From Sphingobacterium sp. UBA7855 (GTDB lineage Bacteria; Bacteroidota; Bacteroidia; Sphingobacteriales; Sphingobacteriaceae), in contig DLST01000010.1 in NCBI GenBank assembly GCA_002500745.1, positions 372,001-436,000 on the forward strand: a stretch of DNA of 64,000 bases, in the 5' to 3' direction. Shown here piece after piece: positions 7,898 through 17,332 of the stretch. How positions within the stretch are numbered: position 1 is the stretch's first letter; every line of letters begins with the position of its first letter. Made by a program: the position numbers and the translations under genes. The notes under the pieces were generated by a model, which saw nothing but the letters and a program-made list of their open reading frames with translations, was not told the DNA's origin and made no database searches.

Positions 7898-9139
7898 ATG
7901 AGTAACAGCAACATCAATCTTATAGACTCTTTTCAAGAGTTTAAAGAGTTTAAGAATATCGATAGACCTACTGTTATCACAGTATTGGAAGAGGTTTTTC
8001 GTAGTATGATCCGTCGTCGTTTTGGTACGGATGAAAATGTGGATGTTATCGTGAATCCAGATAACGGGGATTTGGAGATTTGGAGGACTCGTGTCGTTGT
8101 TGAAGATGAATTTTCAGAAGATGATGATCTTGAAATCGAATTAGCTGAAGCTAGAAAACACGACGAAGACTTAGAGGTGGGTGATGATTTTATTGAACAG
8201 ATCACCTTGGAAAGTTTTGGTCGCCGTGCAATTCTAGCGGCTCGCCAAACGCTTGTGTCGAAAGTTTTGGAATTAGAAAAAGATGAGGTCTTTAAAAAAT
8301 ATAAGGATAGAGAAGGAGAGTTGGTTATTGGTGAAGTGTATCAGATTTGGAAAAAAGAGATCTTGGTACTTGATGAGGATGGTAACGAATTAATTCTTCC
8401 GAAGTCTGAACAAATTCCTGCCGATTACTTCAAAAAGGGCGACGGTATACGGGCAGTCGTACATAAAGTTGATATGATGAATAATAATCCAAAGATTATT
8501 ATTTCACGTACCGCACCGGCGTTTTTACAACGTTTGTTTGAACTGGAAGTACCTGAAATTTTTGATGGTTTAATTACGATCAAAAAAATCGTTCGCGAAC
8601 CTGGAGAAAGAGCGAAAGTTGCTGTTGAATCGTATGACGATCGTATTGATCCGGTAGGAGCCTGTGTGGGTATGAAAGGATCCCGTATTCATGGTATCGT
8701 ACGTGAACTGCGTAATGAGAATATCGACGTTATTAATTTTACGACAAACCATTCCTTGTATATTGCCCGGGCTCTGAGTCCCGCCAGGATTAGTTCAATC
8801 AAAATTGATGAAGAAAATAAAACTGCAGCGGTATACCTAAAATCCGATCAAGTTTCGTTGGCAATTGGGCGAGGTGGACACAATATTAAATTGGCAGGAA
8901 AATTGACCGGTTATGAAATTGACGTTTATCGTGAGAATGATGAGTTCGATGAAGATGTTGATATCGAAGAGTTCAGCGATGAGATTGAAAGCTGGGTAAT
9001 CGATGAATTAAAACGTGTTGGTTTGGATTCAGCGAAATCTGTGCTATCTCTTAGTGAGGAAGAGTTAGTGAGACGTACAGATCTGGAAGAGGATACAATT
9101 CGCGAGATTGTACGTATTTTACAAGCTGAATTTGAATAA
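7898..9139 (+). CDS. nusA: Transcription termination/antitermination factor NusA
   Basis: Binds RNA polymerase and nascent RNA and modulates pausing and termination. Order: N-terminal polymerase-binding domain (1-130, with an acidic insertion around 68-95), S1 domain (about 138-205), KH1 with GMKG at 258-261, KH2 with GRGG at 324-327, then a short acidic C-terminus with a helical segment. At 413 aa it is shorter than the 495-aa E. coli protein because the two C-terminal acidic repeats are missing, which is usual in this phylum. The stop lies in a strong hairpin. Confidence 0.97.
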   Translation: MSNSNINLIDSFQEFKEFKNIDRPTVITVLEEVFRSMIRRRFGTDENVDVIVNPDNGDLEIWRTRVVVEDEFSEDDDLEIELAEARKHDEDLEVGDDFIEQITLESFGRRAILAARQTLVSKVLELEKDEVFKKYKDREGELVIGEVYQIWKKEILVLDEDGNELILPKSEQIPADYFKKGDGIRAVVHKVDMMNNNPKIIISRTAPAFLQRLFELEVPEIFDGLITIKKIVREPGERAKVAVESYDDRIDPVGACVGMKGSRIHGIVRELRNENIDVINFTTNHSLYIARALSPARISSIKIDEENKTAAVYLKSDQVSLAIGRGGHNIKLAGKLTGYEIDVYRENDEFDEDVDIEEFSDEIESWVIDELKRVGLDSAKSVLSLSEEELVRRTDLEEDTIREIVRILQAEFE

Positions 9140-9162
9140 AATTCAGCTTGTTAATTTTTTTC
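9121..9162 (+). terminator. Terminator overlapping the end of nusA
   Basis: A perfect 13-bp stem (arms 9121-9133 and 9139-9151) with loop GAATA is followed by TAATTTTTTT. The stop codon TAA is at 9137-9139, at the top of the stem. It separates nusA from infB, which has its own promoter. Confidence 0.8.
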
Positions 9163-9182
9163 TATCTAACATTCGGAATAAA

Positions 9183-9213
9183 TTGTTTATGGATGGAAAA
9201 AAACATATTTTTG
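9183..9213 (+). promoter_or_regulatory. Promoter of infB
   Basis: TTG (9183-9185), 20-nt spacer, TATTTTTG (9206-9213), 29 nt before the infB ATG. Confidence 0.65.
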
Positions 9214-9242
9214 TAATTATATTAAAATAGTTTATATTATAG

Positions 9243-12200
9243 ATGACTGAAGGAAAAGGAACAAACTTGCTTAAAGCAGCAAAGGAACTCAACATCGGGA
9301 TACATACCGCCGTCGAATGTTTAGTGAAAAAGGGATATGATGTAGAAGCAAAGCCTAACACTAAATTGAACGGAGAGATGTATGGTGTGCTGTTAAAAGA
9401 GTTTCAGGGAGACAAATCACTGAAAGATGAAGCTAAACAAATTGTTATTGGCAAAATTCGTCGTGAGGAGTCGCCGTCCGCTTCTCCTAAGGAATCATCT
9501 AAGAGTGAGGATACCGAAGATCACGATGAATCTAAGGAAATCTTGGTCAAGAATACGGTAGAAATTCCATCTACTAAAGAAGCTACTCCTGAAAAGGTGG
9601 AGGAACCTGCACATCAAGGTGGTATGAAGGTTGTTGGTAAAATTGATCTTGACGCTTTACGTAGAGGCGGAAATAAGGTAAAGAAGGAAGAACCTGTTAA
9701 GGAAGAGCCAAAAAATACCAAGCAAGTACCTGCAGAGACAAAAGCTGAAGTTAAGGCGGAAGAAAAGAAGGATGCCGAAGTGAAAGCGCCTAGTGTTGAA
9801 GTAAAAAAAGAAGAACTAAAGGTTACTGAAAATAAGCAAGAAGCTGTAGTGCCCAAAGCAGAGATCAAAAAGCCGGAAGTAGATAAAACTGAAGTAAAAG
9901 CAACTCCGGTTGTAGAGACAAAAACTGAGCCTGTGAAGGTAGAAGATAAGAAAAAAGAAGAAACAGCGCCAAAAGCTGTACCAGTAACTCCAATAGTGGA
10001 GCCTGTAAAAAAACAAGGTGATGATATTTTTTCTGCTCGCGCAGAGAGATTGACAGGTCCTAAAGTGGTTGGTAAAATTGAATTGCCAACAGCGAGACCT
10101 TCCCACAAACCGGTGGCTTCATCTTCAAATGCTGGAAATAATAACGAGAAACGTAAGCGTAAGCGGACGAATCCAAATGGGCCAGTTAATCCGAACGCGG
10201 GTCAAGGTCATGGTACTAATAATCAAAACCGTGGGCCACGTGATGGTAATAATCCCAACAATCGGGATCAACAAGGTAATCGTGGTGGGAATCATGGTAA
10301 TAACAATAATCCTAACAATCGTCAAGGACAAACGGGAAATCAACAAGGTCGACCAGGTCAAGGTGGTGGAAATAACCAACACTCAGGCAGACCAGGTCAA
10401 GGGACTAGACCGCAATATGGAAATCGTTTTGACAACAGAGGAAAAGGAAGACCTGTTGAGAATAAGGAAGAGCCTACTGAAAAGGAAATACAAGACCAAA
10501 TTAAAGCGACACTTGCTCGTTTAAGTGGTGCAGGTAAGTCGGGGAAATTTGCGCAGCGCGCCAAATTGAGAAGACAGAAACGTGATGATGTTGCCCAACA
10601 TGCTGAAGAAGCTGCAATGGAACAAGAAATGATGGCAAAAGTATTGCGTGTTACAGAATTTGTAACTGCAAACGAATTAGCTAACTTGATGGACGTTCAA
10701 GTAACTCAGATTATTGCAACTTGTATGAGCTTGGGTATGTTTGTGTCAATTAATCAACGTTTAGATGCTGAAACTTTAGCAATAGTAGCGGATGAATTTG
10801 GTTATCAAGTCGAGTTTATCAAACCTGAGGATGAAGAAACTGCTGAGCTTGAAGAATCCGATACTGAACAAAACTTGATTTCGAGAGCGCCTATTGTAAC
10901 GGTAATGGGACACGTCGATCATGGTAAAACCTCATTATTGGATTACATTCGTAAGGCAAACGTGACTTCTGGTGAGGCCGGTGGTATAACCCAACATATC
11001 GGTGCATACGCGGTAAAATTGGAAGATGATCGTAAAATCACATTTTTGGATACTCCTGGTCACGAAGCTTTTACAGCTATGCGCGCCCGCGGTGCCAAAG
11101 TTACTGATATTGTTATTATAGTTATTGCGGCGGACGACGCTGTCATGCCACAGACAAAAGAAGCAATCAACCACGCGCAAGCGGCAGGAGTGCCAATTGT
11201 ATTTGCATTTACCAAAGTGGATAAACCTGGAGCAAATCCTGATAGAATTCGCGAGCAGCTTTCTGCGATGAATATATTGGTTGAAGATTGGGGTGGTAAG
11301 TTCCAAGCGCAAGAGATTTCAGCAAAAACGGGAGAAAATGTTGACCTGTTATTAGAGAAAGTTTTATTGGAAGCTGAGATGTTAGATCTAAAAGCTGATC
11401 CGAAAAAACGTGCTGTTGGTTCAGTAATTGAAGCAGCTTTGGATAAAGGCCGTGGTATCGTAACAACGGTATTGATACAAAGTGGTACATTACGCGTTGG
11501 AGATCCTATATTAGCGGGATCGCATTCCGGTAAAGTTAAAGCATTGACTAATGAAAGGGGTGAACGTGTCAAAGAGGCGGGACCGTCTGTTCCAGTACAA
11601 ATATTGGGGATGTCAGGAGCGCCAACAGCAGGGGATAAGCTTTATGTTCTTGAGAGTGAATCTGAAGCAAGAACTGTAGCCAACAAACGCCTTCAGTTAC
11701 AACGCGAACAAGGTATGCGTGCTACTAAGCACATTACCCTAGATGAAATCGGTCGTCGTTTAGCAATCGGTAACTTTAAGGAACTTAATATTATCGTTAA
11801 AGGTGATGTGGATGGTTCTATCGAAGCACTATCAGATTCATTATTGAAATTGTCTACTGATGAAATTCAAGTTAACATTATTCATAAATCAGTGGGTGCG
11901 ATTTCTGAATCGGACGTATTGTTAGCTTCTGCTTCTGATGCAATCATTATAGGATTCCAAGTACGCCCAACACAAAATGCACGTAAGTTAGCTGAGAACG
12001 AGCAAATTGATGTACGTTTATATTCGATCATCTATGATGCGATTGATGAAATCAAGTCTGCGATGGAAGGTATGTTAGCTCCGAAATTTGAAGAGAAAAT
12101 TGTTGCTGAGGTTGAAATCAGGGAAACATTTAAAATTTCTAAAGTTGGTACGATTGCGGGATGTATGGTTCGCGAGGGCAAAATTAATAGAAACAATGAT

Positions 12201-12389
12201 ATTCGTGTAATTAGAGATGGTGTTGTTATCCATACTGGTAAACTGGCATCTTTGAAGCGTTTCAAAGATGATGTGAAAGAAGTTTCACAGGGTTACGAAT
12301 GTGGTTTAAATATTGACCGTTTCAATGATATTGAAGTAGGAGACATAGTTGAAGCTTACGAACAAGTTGAAGTGAAACGTAAATTATAA
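9243..12389 (+). CDS. infB: Translation initiation factor IF-2
   Basis: GTPase that brings fMet-tRNA to the 30S subunit and promotes 70S joining. 1048 aa: an IF2_N domain (1-52); a long Lys/Glu/Val/Pro-rich linker (about 75-300); a Gly/Asn/Gln-rich stretch (about 300-405); a second IF2_N-like domain (about 465-530); then the GTPase domain with GHVDHGKT (556-563), DTPGH (603-607) and TKVD (657-660, instead of the usual NKxD); domains II, III and IV follow. The last third is highly conserved in type. The gene has its own promoter. Confidence 0.97.
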   Translation: MTEGKGTNLLKAAKELNIGIHTAVECLVKKGYDVEAKPNTKLNGEMYGVLLKEFQGDKSLKDEAKQIVIGKIRREESPSASPKESSKSEDTEDHDESKEILVKNTVEIPSTKEATPEKVEEPAHQGGMKVVGKIDLDALRRGGNKVKKEEPVKEEPKNTKQVPAETKAEVKAEEKKDAEVKAPSVEVKKEELKVTENKQEAVVPKAEIKKPEVDKTEVKATPVVETKTEPVKVEDKKKEETAPKAVPVTPIVEPVKKQGDDIFSARAERLTGPKVVGKIELPTARPSHKPVASSSNAGNNNEKRKRKRTNPNGPVNPNAGQGHGTNNQNRGPRDGNNPNNRDQQGNRGGNHGNNNNPNNRQGQTGNQQGRPGQGGGNNQHSGRPGQGTRPQYGNRFDNRGKGRPVENKEEPTEKEIQDQIKATLARLSGAGKSGKFAQRAKLRRQKRDDVAQHAEEAAMEQEMMAKVLRVTEFVTANELANLMDVQVTQIIATCMSLGMFVSINQRLDAETLAIVADEFGYQVEFIKPEDEETAELEESDTEQNLISRAPIVTVMGHVDHGKTSLLDYIRKANVTSGEAGGITQHIGAYAVKLEDDRKITFLDTPGHEAFTAMRARGAKVTDIVIIVIAADDAVMPQTKEAINHAQAAGVPIVFAFTKVDKPGANPDRIREQLSAMNILVEDWGGKFQAQEISAKTGENVDLLLEKVLLEAEMLDLKADPKKRAVGSVIEAALDKGRGIVTTVLIQSGTLRVGDPILAGSHSGKVKALTNERGERVKEAGPSVPVQILGMSGAPTAGDKLYVLESESEARTVANKRLQLQREQGMRATKHITLDEIGRRLAIGNFKELNIIVKGDVDGSIEALSDSLLKLSTDEIQVNIIHKSVGAISESDVLLASASDAIIIGFQVRPTQNARKLAENEQIDVRLYSIIYDAIDEIKSAMEGMLAPKFEEKIVAEVEIRETFKISKVGTIAGCMVREGKINRNNDIRVIRDGVVIHTGKLASLKRFKDDVKEVSQGYECGLNIDRFNDIEVGDIVEAYEQVEVKRKL

Positions 12390-12415
12390 TCATTGATTTG
12401 ATATAAGCATAAAAT

Positions 12416-12455
12416 AGAAGGCGGCATTGATTAAATAAAATCAATGCCGCCTTCT
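12416..12455. terminator. Bidirectional terminator infB / VOC gene
   Basis: A perfect 17-bp stem (12416-12432 and 12439-12455) has a 6-nt loop, with T-rich sequence on the plus side and A-rich on the minus side. It lies between two convergent genes. Confidence 0.8.
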
Positions 12456-12456
12456 T

Positions 12457-12849
12457 TTACCCCTCATATAATTCTATTGGGAGCTGATCAGGATCAAAAA
12501 AGAATGTAAAGCGTCTATTTGTTAGCTCATCTATTCTGATTCCTTCGTGTGATATGCCTGCTTTCTCTATCTTATTTAATTCCAAGTCGAGATCATTTAC
12601 TTCAAACGCAATATGTCTTAAACCTGTAGCTTCCGGGAAACTAAGTCTTTTGTGTGGCGAGGGAAAAGAGAAAAGTTCGATAATATAGTTGTCGTTTAGT
12701 CTGAGATCCAGTTTATATGAATCACGTTCTTTACGATAATATTCTTGTATAATCTCCAGGCCAAGTACGTCGGTATAAAATTCTTTTGAACGCTCATAAT
12801 TGCTACATATAATGGCAATATGATGTATTTTATTGAGGTTTAATTTCAT
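12457..12849 (-). CDS. VOC-family (glyoxalase-like) metalloprotein
   Basis: 130-aa vicinal oxygen chelate protein of the YaeR/SMU1112c type, made of two beta-alpha-beta-beta-beta modules. The expected metal ligands are present: His10 in KIHHIAI, Glu59 in YIIELF, His79 in LRHIAF and Glu126 in PIELYE. The substrate is unknown, and glyoxalase I activity is not shown for this subfamily. A -7-like TAAGTTTC lies 5 nt before the ATG. Confidence 0.8.
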   Translation of the reverse strand: MKLNLNKIHHIAIICSNYERSKEFYTDVLGLEIIQEYYRKERDSYKLDLRLNDNYIIELFSFPSPHKRLSFPEATGLRHIAFEVNDLDLELNKIEKAGISHEGIRIDELTNRRFTFFFDPDQLPIELYEG

Positions 12850-12928
12850 CTATAGAAACTTATAGGTCGGCGCCTTTTGTACAGTTCTTCCTTTATATGA
12901 TAAAAAACATTTGGTATTATCTTGAAAA

Positions 12929-13990
12929 TTATTTTGCTCTTTCATATTGTTTAGGCCATGCAATGTCAGCCGCTAATTCTTTCGCAAAATGTAAGGGAAG
13001 GTGAGGGTCGTCAAGAAATCCCCGAGCGATTAAAATTAAATCAGCTTGTTTGTTTGTAATGATCTCGGAGGCCTCAACAGCTGTTTTGATCAAGCCTACA
13101 GTGCCCACCTTATTCTCCGTATCATTTTTAATCGCAGTGGCGAAAGGGAGCTGATATGCAGGTTTAATATCTATTTTTTGATGCGATACTAAACCTCCGC
13201 TAGAAACATCAATGAGATCTACGCCCAATGTATACAATAGTTTTGATAAAGAAATAGACTGTTGTAAATCCCACCCATTCTCGGCCCAATCTGTCGCAGA
13301 AATACGGATCCATAAATTTTGAGTTGTTATTGCCTGTTTTACTTTTTTTACGATTTCAACAAGAAAACGGATTCTATTTTCGAATGTACCACCATAAATA
13401 TCCCTACGCAAGTTGCTCAATGGGGAAAGAAATTGATGGATCAGGTATCCATGTGCAGCGTGGAGTTCAATAATTTCATAACCGGCTTGAATCGCTCTTC
13501 TCGTTGCTGCTCCGAATTGTTCAATCAATATTTCAATTGCGGCAATACTGAGCTCTTGTGGTGCGTGGTCTCCCGCATGGAAGGCGATGGGCGATGGCGC
13601 CACTGTTTGCCAACCCTGAGGATCGCTTGGTGAAAGTTGTTTTCGGTCTATCCAAGGTTTATTATTGCTGGCTTTGCGGCCAGCGTGCGCTAGCTGTATG
13701 CCCGGAACAGAGCCATTTTCTTTGATGAACGTAGTTATTTCTTTTAATTTTTCGATGTGGCAATCGTCCCATATTCCAAGGTCTCCCGCACTGATTCGAC
13801 CTTCAGCAGTAATAGCTGTTGCTTCTTGGATTATTGCGGCGGCACCACCGACTGCAAACTGCCCCAAATGTACTAGATGCCAATTATTGGCAAACCCATC
13901 TGTTGCTGAATACTGACACATCGGAGAAACAACCAAGCGATTTTTTAATAGTATATTTCCGATATTTATTAGTGAAAATAATTGACTCAT
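12929..13990 (-). CDS. NADH:flavin oxidoreductase, old yellow enzyme family (NamA/YqjM-like)
   Basis: FMN-binding TIM barrel that reduces activated C=C bonds with NAD(P)H. At 353 aa with SPMCQYSA near the start, it belongs to the YqjM/NamA class, where the Cys (Cys25 here) tunes the flavin and Tyr27 takes part in substrate binding. The HAAHGYLIHQF segment supplies the substrate-binding His pair. The physiological substrate is unknown; quinone, enone or electrophile detoxification are typical. It lies 117 bp downstream of an SDR gene on the same strand and may be expressed with it. Confidence 0.9.
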   Translation of the reverse strand: MSQLFSLINIGNILLKNRLVVSPMCQYSATDGFANNWHLVHLGQFAVGGAAAIIQEATAITAEGRISAGDLGIWDDCHIEKLKEITTFIKENGSVPGIQLAHAGRKASNNKPWIDRKQLSPSDPQGWQTVAPSPIAFHAGDHAPQELSIAAIEILIEQFGAATRRAIQAGYEIIELHAAHGYLIHQFLSPLSNLRRDIYGGTFENRIRFLVEIVKKVKQAITTQNLWIRISATDWAENGWDLQQSISLSKLLYTLGVDLIDVSSGGLVSHQKIDIKPAYQLPFATAIKNDTENKVGTVGLIKTAVEASEIITNKQADLILIARGFLDDPHLPLHFAKELAADIAWPKQYERAK

Positions 13991-14107
13991 AATTCCTTGT
14001 TTAAATGAGCAGGAGTAAAGAACGCTCCTGCCTTAATACATATAATACATATTAGAATAAGCCTCTTAAAGGCTTTTATTTAGCCCATACCATTTTCTTT
14101 TCGATCA

Positions 14108-14824
14108 TTACGGATTTGTAGACCATAAAGAAGCCGATTTCAGCATAGCTCGTCTAGGTAGCTTTAAGTTGGTTACAACCAACTCTGCGAAATCTTCAGG
14201 CTGTAAAACTTTTTCTGGATTGCCATCTGTTAGGCCAAGGTCTTTGGACATATCAGAAGCAATAGTACTTGGCATTAGCGTACAGACGCGAATATTGTGT
14301 TTCCTTACTTCGCGCATTAACGAATCCGCAAAGCCGATCACGCCAAATTTTGAAGCACTATAGGCAGAGGTGGTTGCAGCTCCATTTAATCCAGCAGTAG
14401 ATGAGACCATAACAATATCACCTTGATTTTTCTCAACTAATTGTGGAAGAATTGCTTTTGTAACAAAGTATGTGCCCAATAGATTGACATGAATGATGGA
14501 TATCCATTCAGCAATATCCATGTCAAGTACAGTGGAGAAAGATGACACACCAGCGTTGTTAATCAAGATATCAAACTTTCCAAAACTTTCTGTAAGTCGT
14601 TGAGTTTCCTGTTGTACGGCAGTATAGTCGGACACATCAAAAACAGCATAAGTAACCTCAGTACCCAGCTCAGCCAACTCAGCAGTTGTAACCTTTAAAC
14701 TAGATTCATTTCTTCCTGTAATGGCGATATGAACACCTTCTTTGGCCAATGCAAAAGCAATAGCTTTTCCCAATCCTCGAGCTCCTCCTGTAATTAAGGC
14801 TCTTTTTCCTGTTATATTTTCCAT
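14108..14824 (-). CDS. Short-chain dehydrogenase/reductase (FabG-like)
   Basis: Classical 238-aa SDR. NAD(P)-binding GGARGLG at 13-19, NNAG at 89-92, catalytic Ser141/142, Tyr155 and Lys159 (YSASK). Annotation as 3-oxoacyl-ACP reductase is possible, but the window shows no fatty-acid synthesis genes beside it, so the substrate is open. A box TAATTTTA (one mismatch to TAnnTTTG) lies 4 nt upstream of the ATG, similar to the leaderless candidates in this window. Confidence 0.88.
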   Translation of the reverse strand: MENITGKRALITGGARGLGKAIAFALAKEGVHIAITGRNESSLKVTTAELAELGTEVTYAVFDVSDYTAVQQETQRLTESFGKFDILINNAGVSSFSTVLDMDIAEWISIIHVNLLGTYFVTKAILPQLVEKNQGDIVMVSSTAGLNGAATTSAYSASKFGVIGFADSLMREVRKHNIRVCTLMPSTIASDMSKDLGLTDGNPEKVLQPEDFAELVVTNLKLPRRAMLKSASLWSTNP

Positions 14825-14883
14825 AATATAAAATTAAGTATGAACATTTTTACTCGTGTCAAATAAAACTCAAAAAAGGTAAG

Positions 14884-15495
14884 TTACTTTGCTTTTTTTA
14901 TAATATTTTCGATAATTGGGTAGGTATTTGTCCGTATCTCTTCAAATTGGTCTGCGTGACGCCACTCTGCCTTTGTGATATCTTCAGCTGTTTGCGGTAT
15001 TAATTTAGGGACTTTGTTAACACCCATTTCGTACCAATTTGTTGTTTTTAGAACGAATTCACCGTTACGCAAAAAATAAGTATGATACGAGGTCGTAATT
15101 TTCTTCCCTAAATAGTCAATTTTTATACCACATTCTTCTTCGACTTCACGCACTGCGGCCTCACGCATTTTCTCATTATCTTCCACTTTGCCTTTAGGAA
15201 GATCCCATTTTCCGAGGCGGTAGATGAATAAATAATCTCCATCACCGTTTTTAACCAGCCCCCCGGCGGCCTTAATAATCTTCATTTTGTTTTTTAAGTT
15301 TTGAAACACAGTTTCAAAATCTTTGTTGATGTAGAGATATGTTTTTGGAACCTTATCAATTTCAGATTGTTTGAAAAGTTTTTGGAGGTCAATCTCTTGA
15401 AAACTAACTGTTTGTGGGTTTTTAGTTTTCGATGGGACGAAATCTGCTAAAATTAGCAGGCTTTCGTTCATATAAATTTTATAAATTTGCGCCAT
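14884..15495 (-). CDS. NUDIX hydrolase
   Basis: 203 aa. The complete NUDIX box spans residues 102-124 and starts GKVEDNE, with REVEEECGI at its end, so the Mg-binding Glu residues are all present. A non-NUDIX N-terminal part of about 70 residues precedes it. The substrate (nucleoside diphosphate derivative) is unknown. The ATG chosen overlaps the pyrE start codon on the other strand (CATG at 15493-15496). A second in-frame ATG at 15471 (codon 9) is an alternative start that would separate the genes. Confidence 0.88.
   Translation of the reverse strand: MAQIYKIYMNESLLILADFVPSKTKNPQTVSFQEIDLQKLFKQSEIDKVPKTYLYINKDFETVFQNLKNKMKIIKAAGGLVKNGDGDYLFIYRLGKWDLPKGKVEDNEKMREAAVREVEEECGIKIDYLGKKITTSYHTYFLRNGEFVLKTTNWYEMGVNKVPKLIPQTAEDITKAEWRHADQFEEIRTNTYPIIENIIKKAK
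15482..15489 (+). promoter_or_regulatory. pyrE promoter -7 box, 4 nt before ATG
   Basis: TAAATTTG matches TAnnTTTG exactly and ends 4 nt before the pyrE ATG. If used, the mRNA starts at or next to the A of AUG. The -33 region has only a weak TTTC. Confidence 0.55.
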
Positions 15496-16144
15496 GAATA
15501 ATTTAAATGAGGTTGAACAAAAAGTTGCTGAATCCTTATTGCAAATTAAAGCAATAAAATTGCAACCTAAAAGTCCTTTTACATGGGCGTCGGGTTGGAA
15601 GTCTCCAATTTACTGTGATAACCGTATCACTTTATCTCATCCTGCGATTCGTACATACATTCGTCAAAAGCTTTCTAAGCTTATTCAAGAAGAGTTTGGA
15701 TCAGTGGATATGATTTCTGGAGTTGCTACGGCAGGTATTCCACAAGGAGTTTTGGTAGCACAGGATTTGGGATTGCCATTTTCTTATGTTAGAAGCTCAG
15801 CTAAGGATCATGGTCGTCAAAATTTAATCGAAGGTGAGGTAGTTAGCGGTCAACGTGTTGTTGTAATTGAGGATCTAATTTCGACAGGTAAAAGTAGTTT
15901 AGTGGCTGTAAAGGCGTTACGTGAAGCTGGCTGCAATGTCGTTGGGTTAGTGTCTATTTTTACTTATGGATTGCAACAAGCTACTGATAATTTTGCCGAT
16001 GCGAAATGTCCTTATTTCAGTCTATGTAATTATGATGCTTTGATTCAGGTCGCTGCTGAAAATAGTTATGTATTGGAAGAGGATATTGAGATCTTGAAAA
16101 AGTGGCGATTGAACCCGTCTACTTGGGGAGACAGTTTTCAATAA
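15494..16144 (+). CDS. pyrE: Orotate phosphoribosyltransferase
   Basis: Joins orotate and PRPP to give OMP in pyrimidine synthesis. 216 aa. The PRPP-binding segment RVVVIEDLISTGKSS is at 121-135, and FTWASGWKSPIYCDNR near residue 30-44 is the N-terminal signature. It is divergent from the NUDIX gene, with start codons overlapping by 2 nt, and is followed 19 nt downstream by an SRPBCC gene. The -7 box 4 nt upstream implies a leaderless or nearly leaderless transcript. Confidence 0.95.
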   Translation: MNNLNEVEQKVAESLLQIKAIKLQPKSPFTWASGWKSPIYCDNRITLSHPAIRTYIRQKLSKLIQEEFGSVDMISGVATAGIPQGVLVAQDLGLPFSYVRSSAKDHGRQNLIEGEVVSGQRVVVIEDLISTGKSSLVAVKALREAGCNVVGLVSIFTYGLQQATDNFADAKCPYFSLCNYDALIQVAAENSYVLEEDIEILKKWRLNPSTWGDSFQ

Positions 16145-16163
16145 AAAGGATTAATTTATCGTT

Positions 16164-16562
16164 ATGACTACTATTCAGAACACAACAGAAATCAACAAAA
16201 ATGTCAGCGAGGTGTATGCATTTTTGGCGGATCTCAACAATCATGAACAGTTGATGCCGGAGAATATTTATAATTGGTCTTCGACTACGGACGAAGCTCG
16301 ATTTACAATACAGAACATGGCAAAATTGGCCCTTAAGGTAGAAGGGCGTAGTGAGAATCAATTCATTAAGTTGGTTCCTTCGGAGAAGGCGCCTTTTGAG
16401 GTTACTCTTCGTTGGGAATTGCAAGTTGTTGCTGATACGGTTACAAAAGCAACCTTTATTATAGATGCTGATCTTAACATGATGATGAAGATGATCGCTT
16501 CTGGACCACTCCAAAAATTAGTTGATTTTCAGGTCAACAAATTAAAAGAAAAGTTAGGATAG
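16164..16562 (+). CDS. SRPBCC-fold protein
   Basis: 132 aa resembling START-like/polyketide-cyclase (SRPBCC) ligand-binding proteins. The opening helix-strand KNVSEVYAFLADLNNHEQLMP is typical of the fold, and the C-terminal helix spans about 100-131. No catalytic residues can be assigned. It sits 19 nt after pyrE and ends before a bidirectional terminator, so it is probably the second gene of the pyrE operon. The ligand is unknown. Confidence 0.7.
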   Translation: MTTIQNTTEINKNVSEVYAFLADLNNHEQLMPENIYNWSSTTDEARFTIQNMAKLALKVEGRSENQFIKLVPSEKAPFEVTLRWELQVVADTVTKATFIIDADLNMMMKMIASGPLQKLVDFQVNKLKEKLG

Positions 16563-16580
16563 GTTGTTCATAACGGATAT

Positions 16581-16617
16581 AAAAAAAGCTCGATTTTTAC
16601 TAATCGAGCTTTTTTTT
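16581..16617. terminator. Bidirectional terminator SRPBCC gene / superoxide dismutase
   Basis: The stem GCTCGATT/AATCGAGC is extended by A-run/T-run pairing (16581-16595 and 16602-16616) with a 6-nt loop. A T-run follows on both strands. It overlaps the stop codon of the convergent superoxide dismutase gene. Confidence 0.8.
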
Positions 16618-17332
16618 ATGCTAGCCTTTCATTGACTTTTTTCCAATTCACAACATTCCACCAATTTTTAATATAATCAGCTCTTTTGTTTTGATAGTGC
16701 AGGTAATAAGCATGCTCCCACACATCGAGACCCAAAACGGGGATACCTTTTACCTCTGCAACATCCATTAAAGGGTTGTCTTGATTTGGAGTAGAAGTAA
16801 TTTTTAAATTACCTGAGTCATCCAAAATCAACCAGGCCCATCCCGAACCGAATCGTGAGGTTGCTGCTGCGGCAAATTGTTCTTTGAATTTATCTAAAGA
16901 ACCAAATGTCTTATTGATCATGGTCAATAATTTTTCGGAGGGCTGACTCGGCTTATCGGACAGACTTTCCCAAAAAAAGTTATGGTTCCAAGCTCCACCA
17001 GCATTATTTCTTGCTTTTGGAGAGTATTTAGATATGTTTGCTAGAAGTTGCTCCTCTGAGGCTTCTTTGATATTTTCAGCAAGAATGGCTTCGTTAATAG
17101 CATTGATATACGCTATATGATGCTTTGTATAATGGATTTCCATCGTCAAAGCATCAATATTGGGCTCCAAAGCGGCATAATTGAACGGTAATTTGACTTG
17201 GGAAAACTTTAATGTAGCGGCATTTAATTCGGTTGCTTTCGCGGAGGCAATATCGTGTAATATTGATCCAGATACAGCAATGCCAAGTGTCGCCTTTGCT
17301 GCATTTTGAAGGAAGTTTCTGCGTGTTTGCAT
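16616..17332 (-). CDS. Exported Fe/Mn superoxide dismutase with twin-arginine signal
   Basis: Converts superoxide to O2 and H2O2. 238 aa with metal ligands His67, His117, Asp203 and His207 in the expected order (MEIHYTKHH, GAWNHNFFW, LDVWEHAYY). Unlike cytoplasmic SODs it carries about 35 extra N-terminal residues beginning MQTRRNFLQ, with a hydrophobic stretch ATLGIAVSGSIL, a good Tat signal. The folded metalloenzyme is therefore probably exported to the periplasm. Iron versus manganese cannot be decided from sequence alone. Confidence 0.92.
   Translation of the reverse strand: MQTRRNFLQNAAKATLGIAVSGSILHDIASAKATELNAATLKFSQVKLPFNYAALEPNIDALTMEIHYTKHHIAYINAINEAILAENIKEASEEQLLANISKYSPKARNNAGGAWNHNFFWESLSDKPSQPSEKLLTMINKTFGSLDKFKEQFAAAATSRFGSGWAWLILDDSGNLKITSTPNQDNPLMDVAEVKGIPVLGLDVWEHAYYLHYQNKRADYIKNWWNVVNWKKVNERLA

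Noticed and set aside
9614..10108. Minus-strand frame of 164 codons opposite infB
   Set aside because: Shadow of the Lys/Glu-rich linker; composition is Ser/Phe/Thr-rich with no recognisable domain, and infB is certain.
11060..11572. Minus-strand frame of 170 codons opposite the IF-2 GTPase domain
   Set aside because: Antisense shadow of a highly conserved gene; no start signal or domain.
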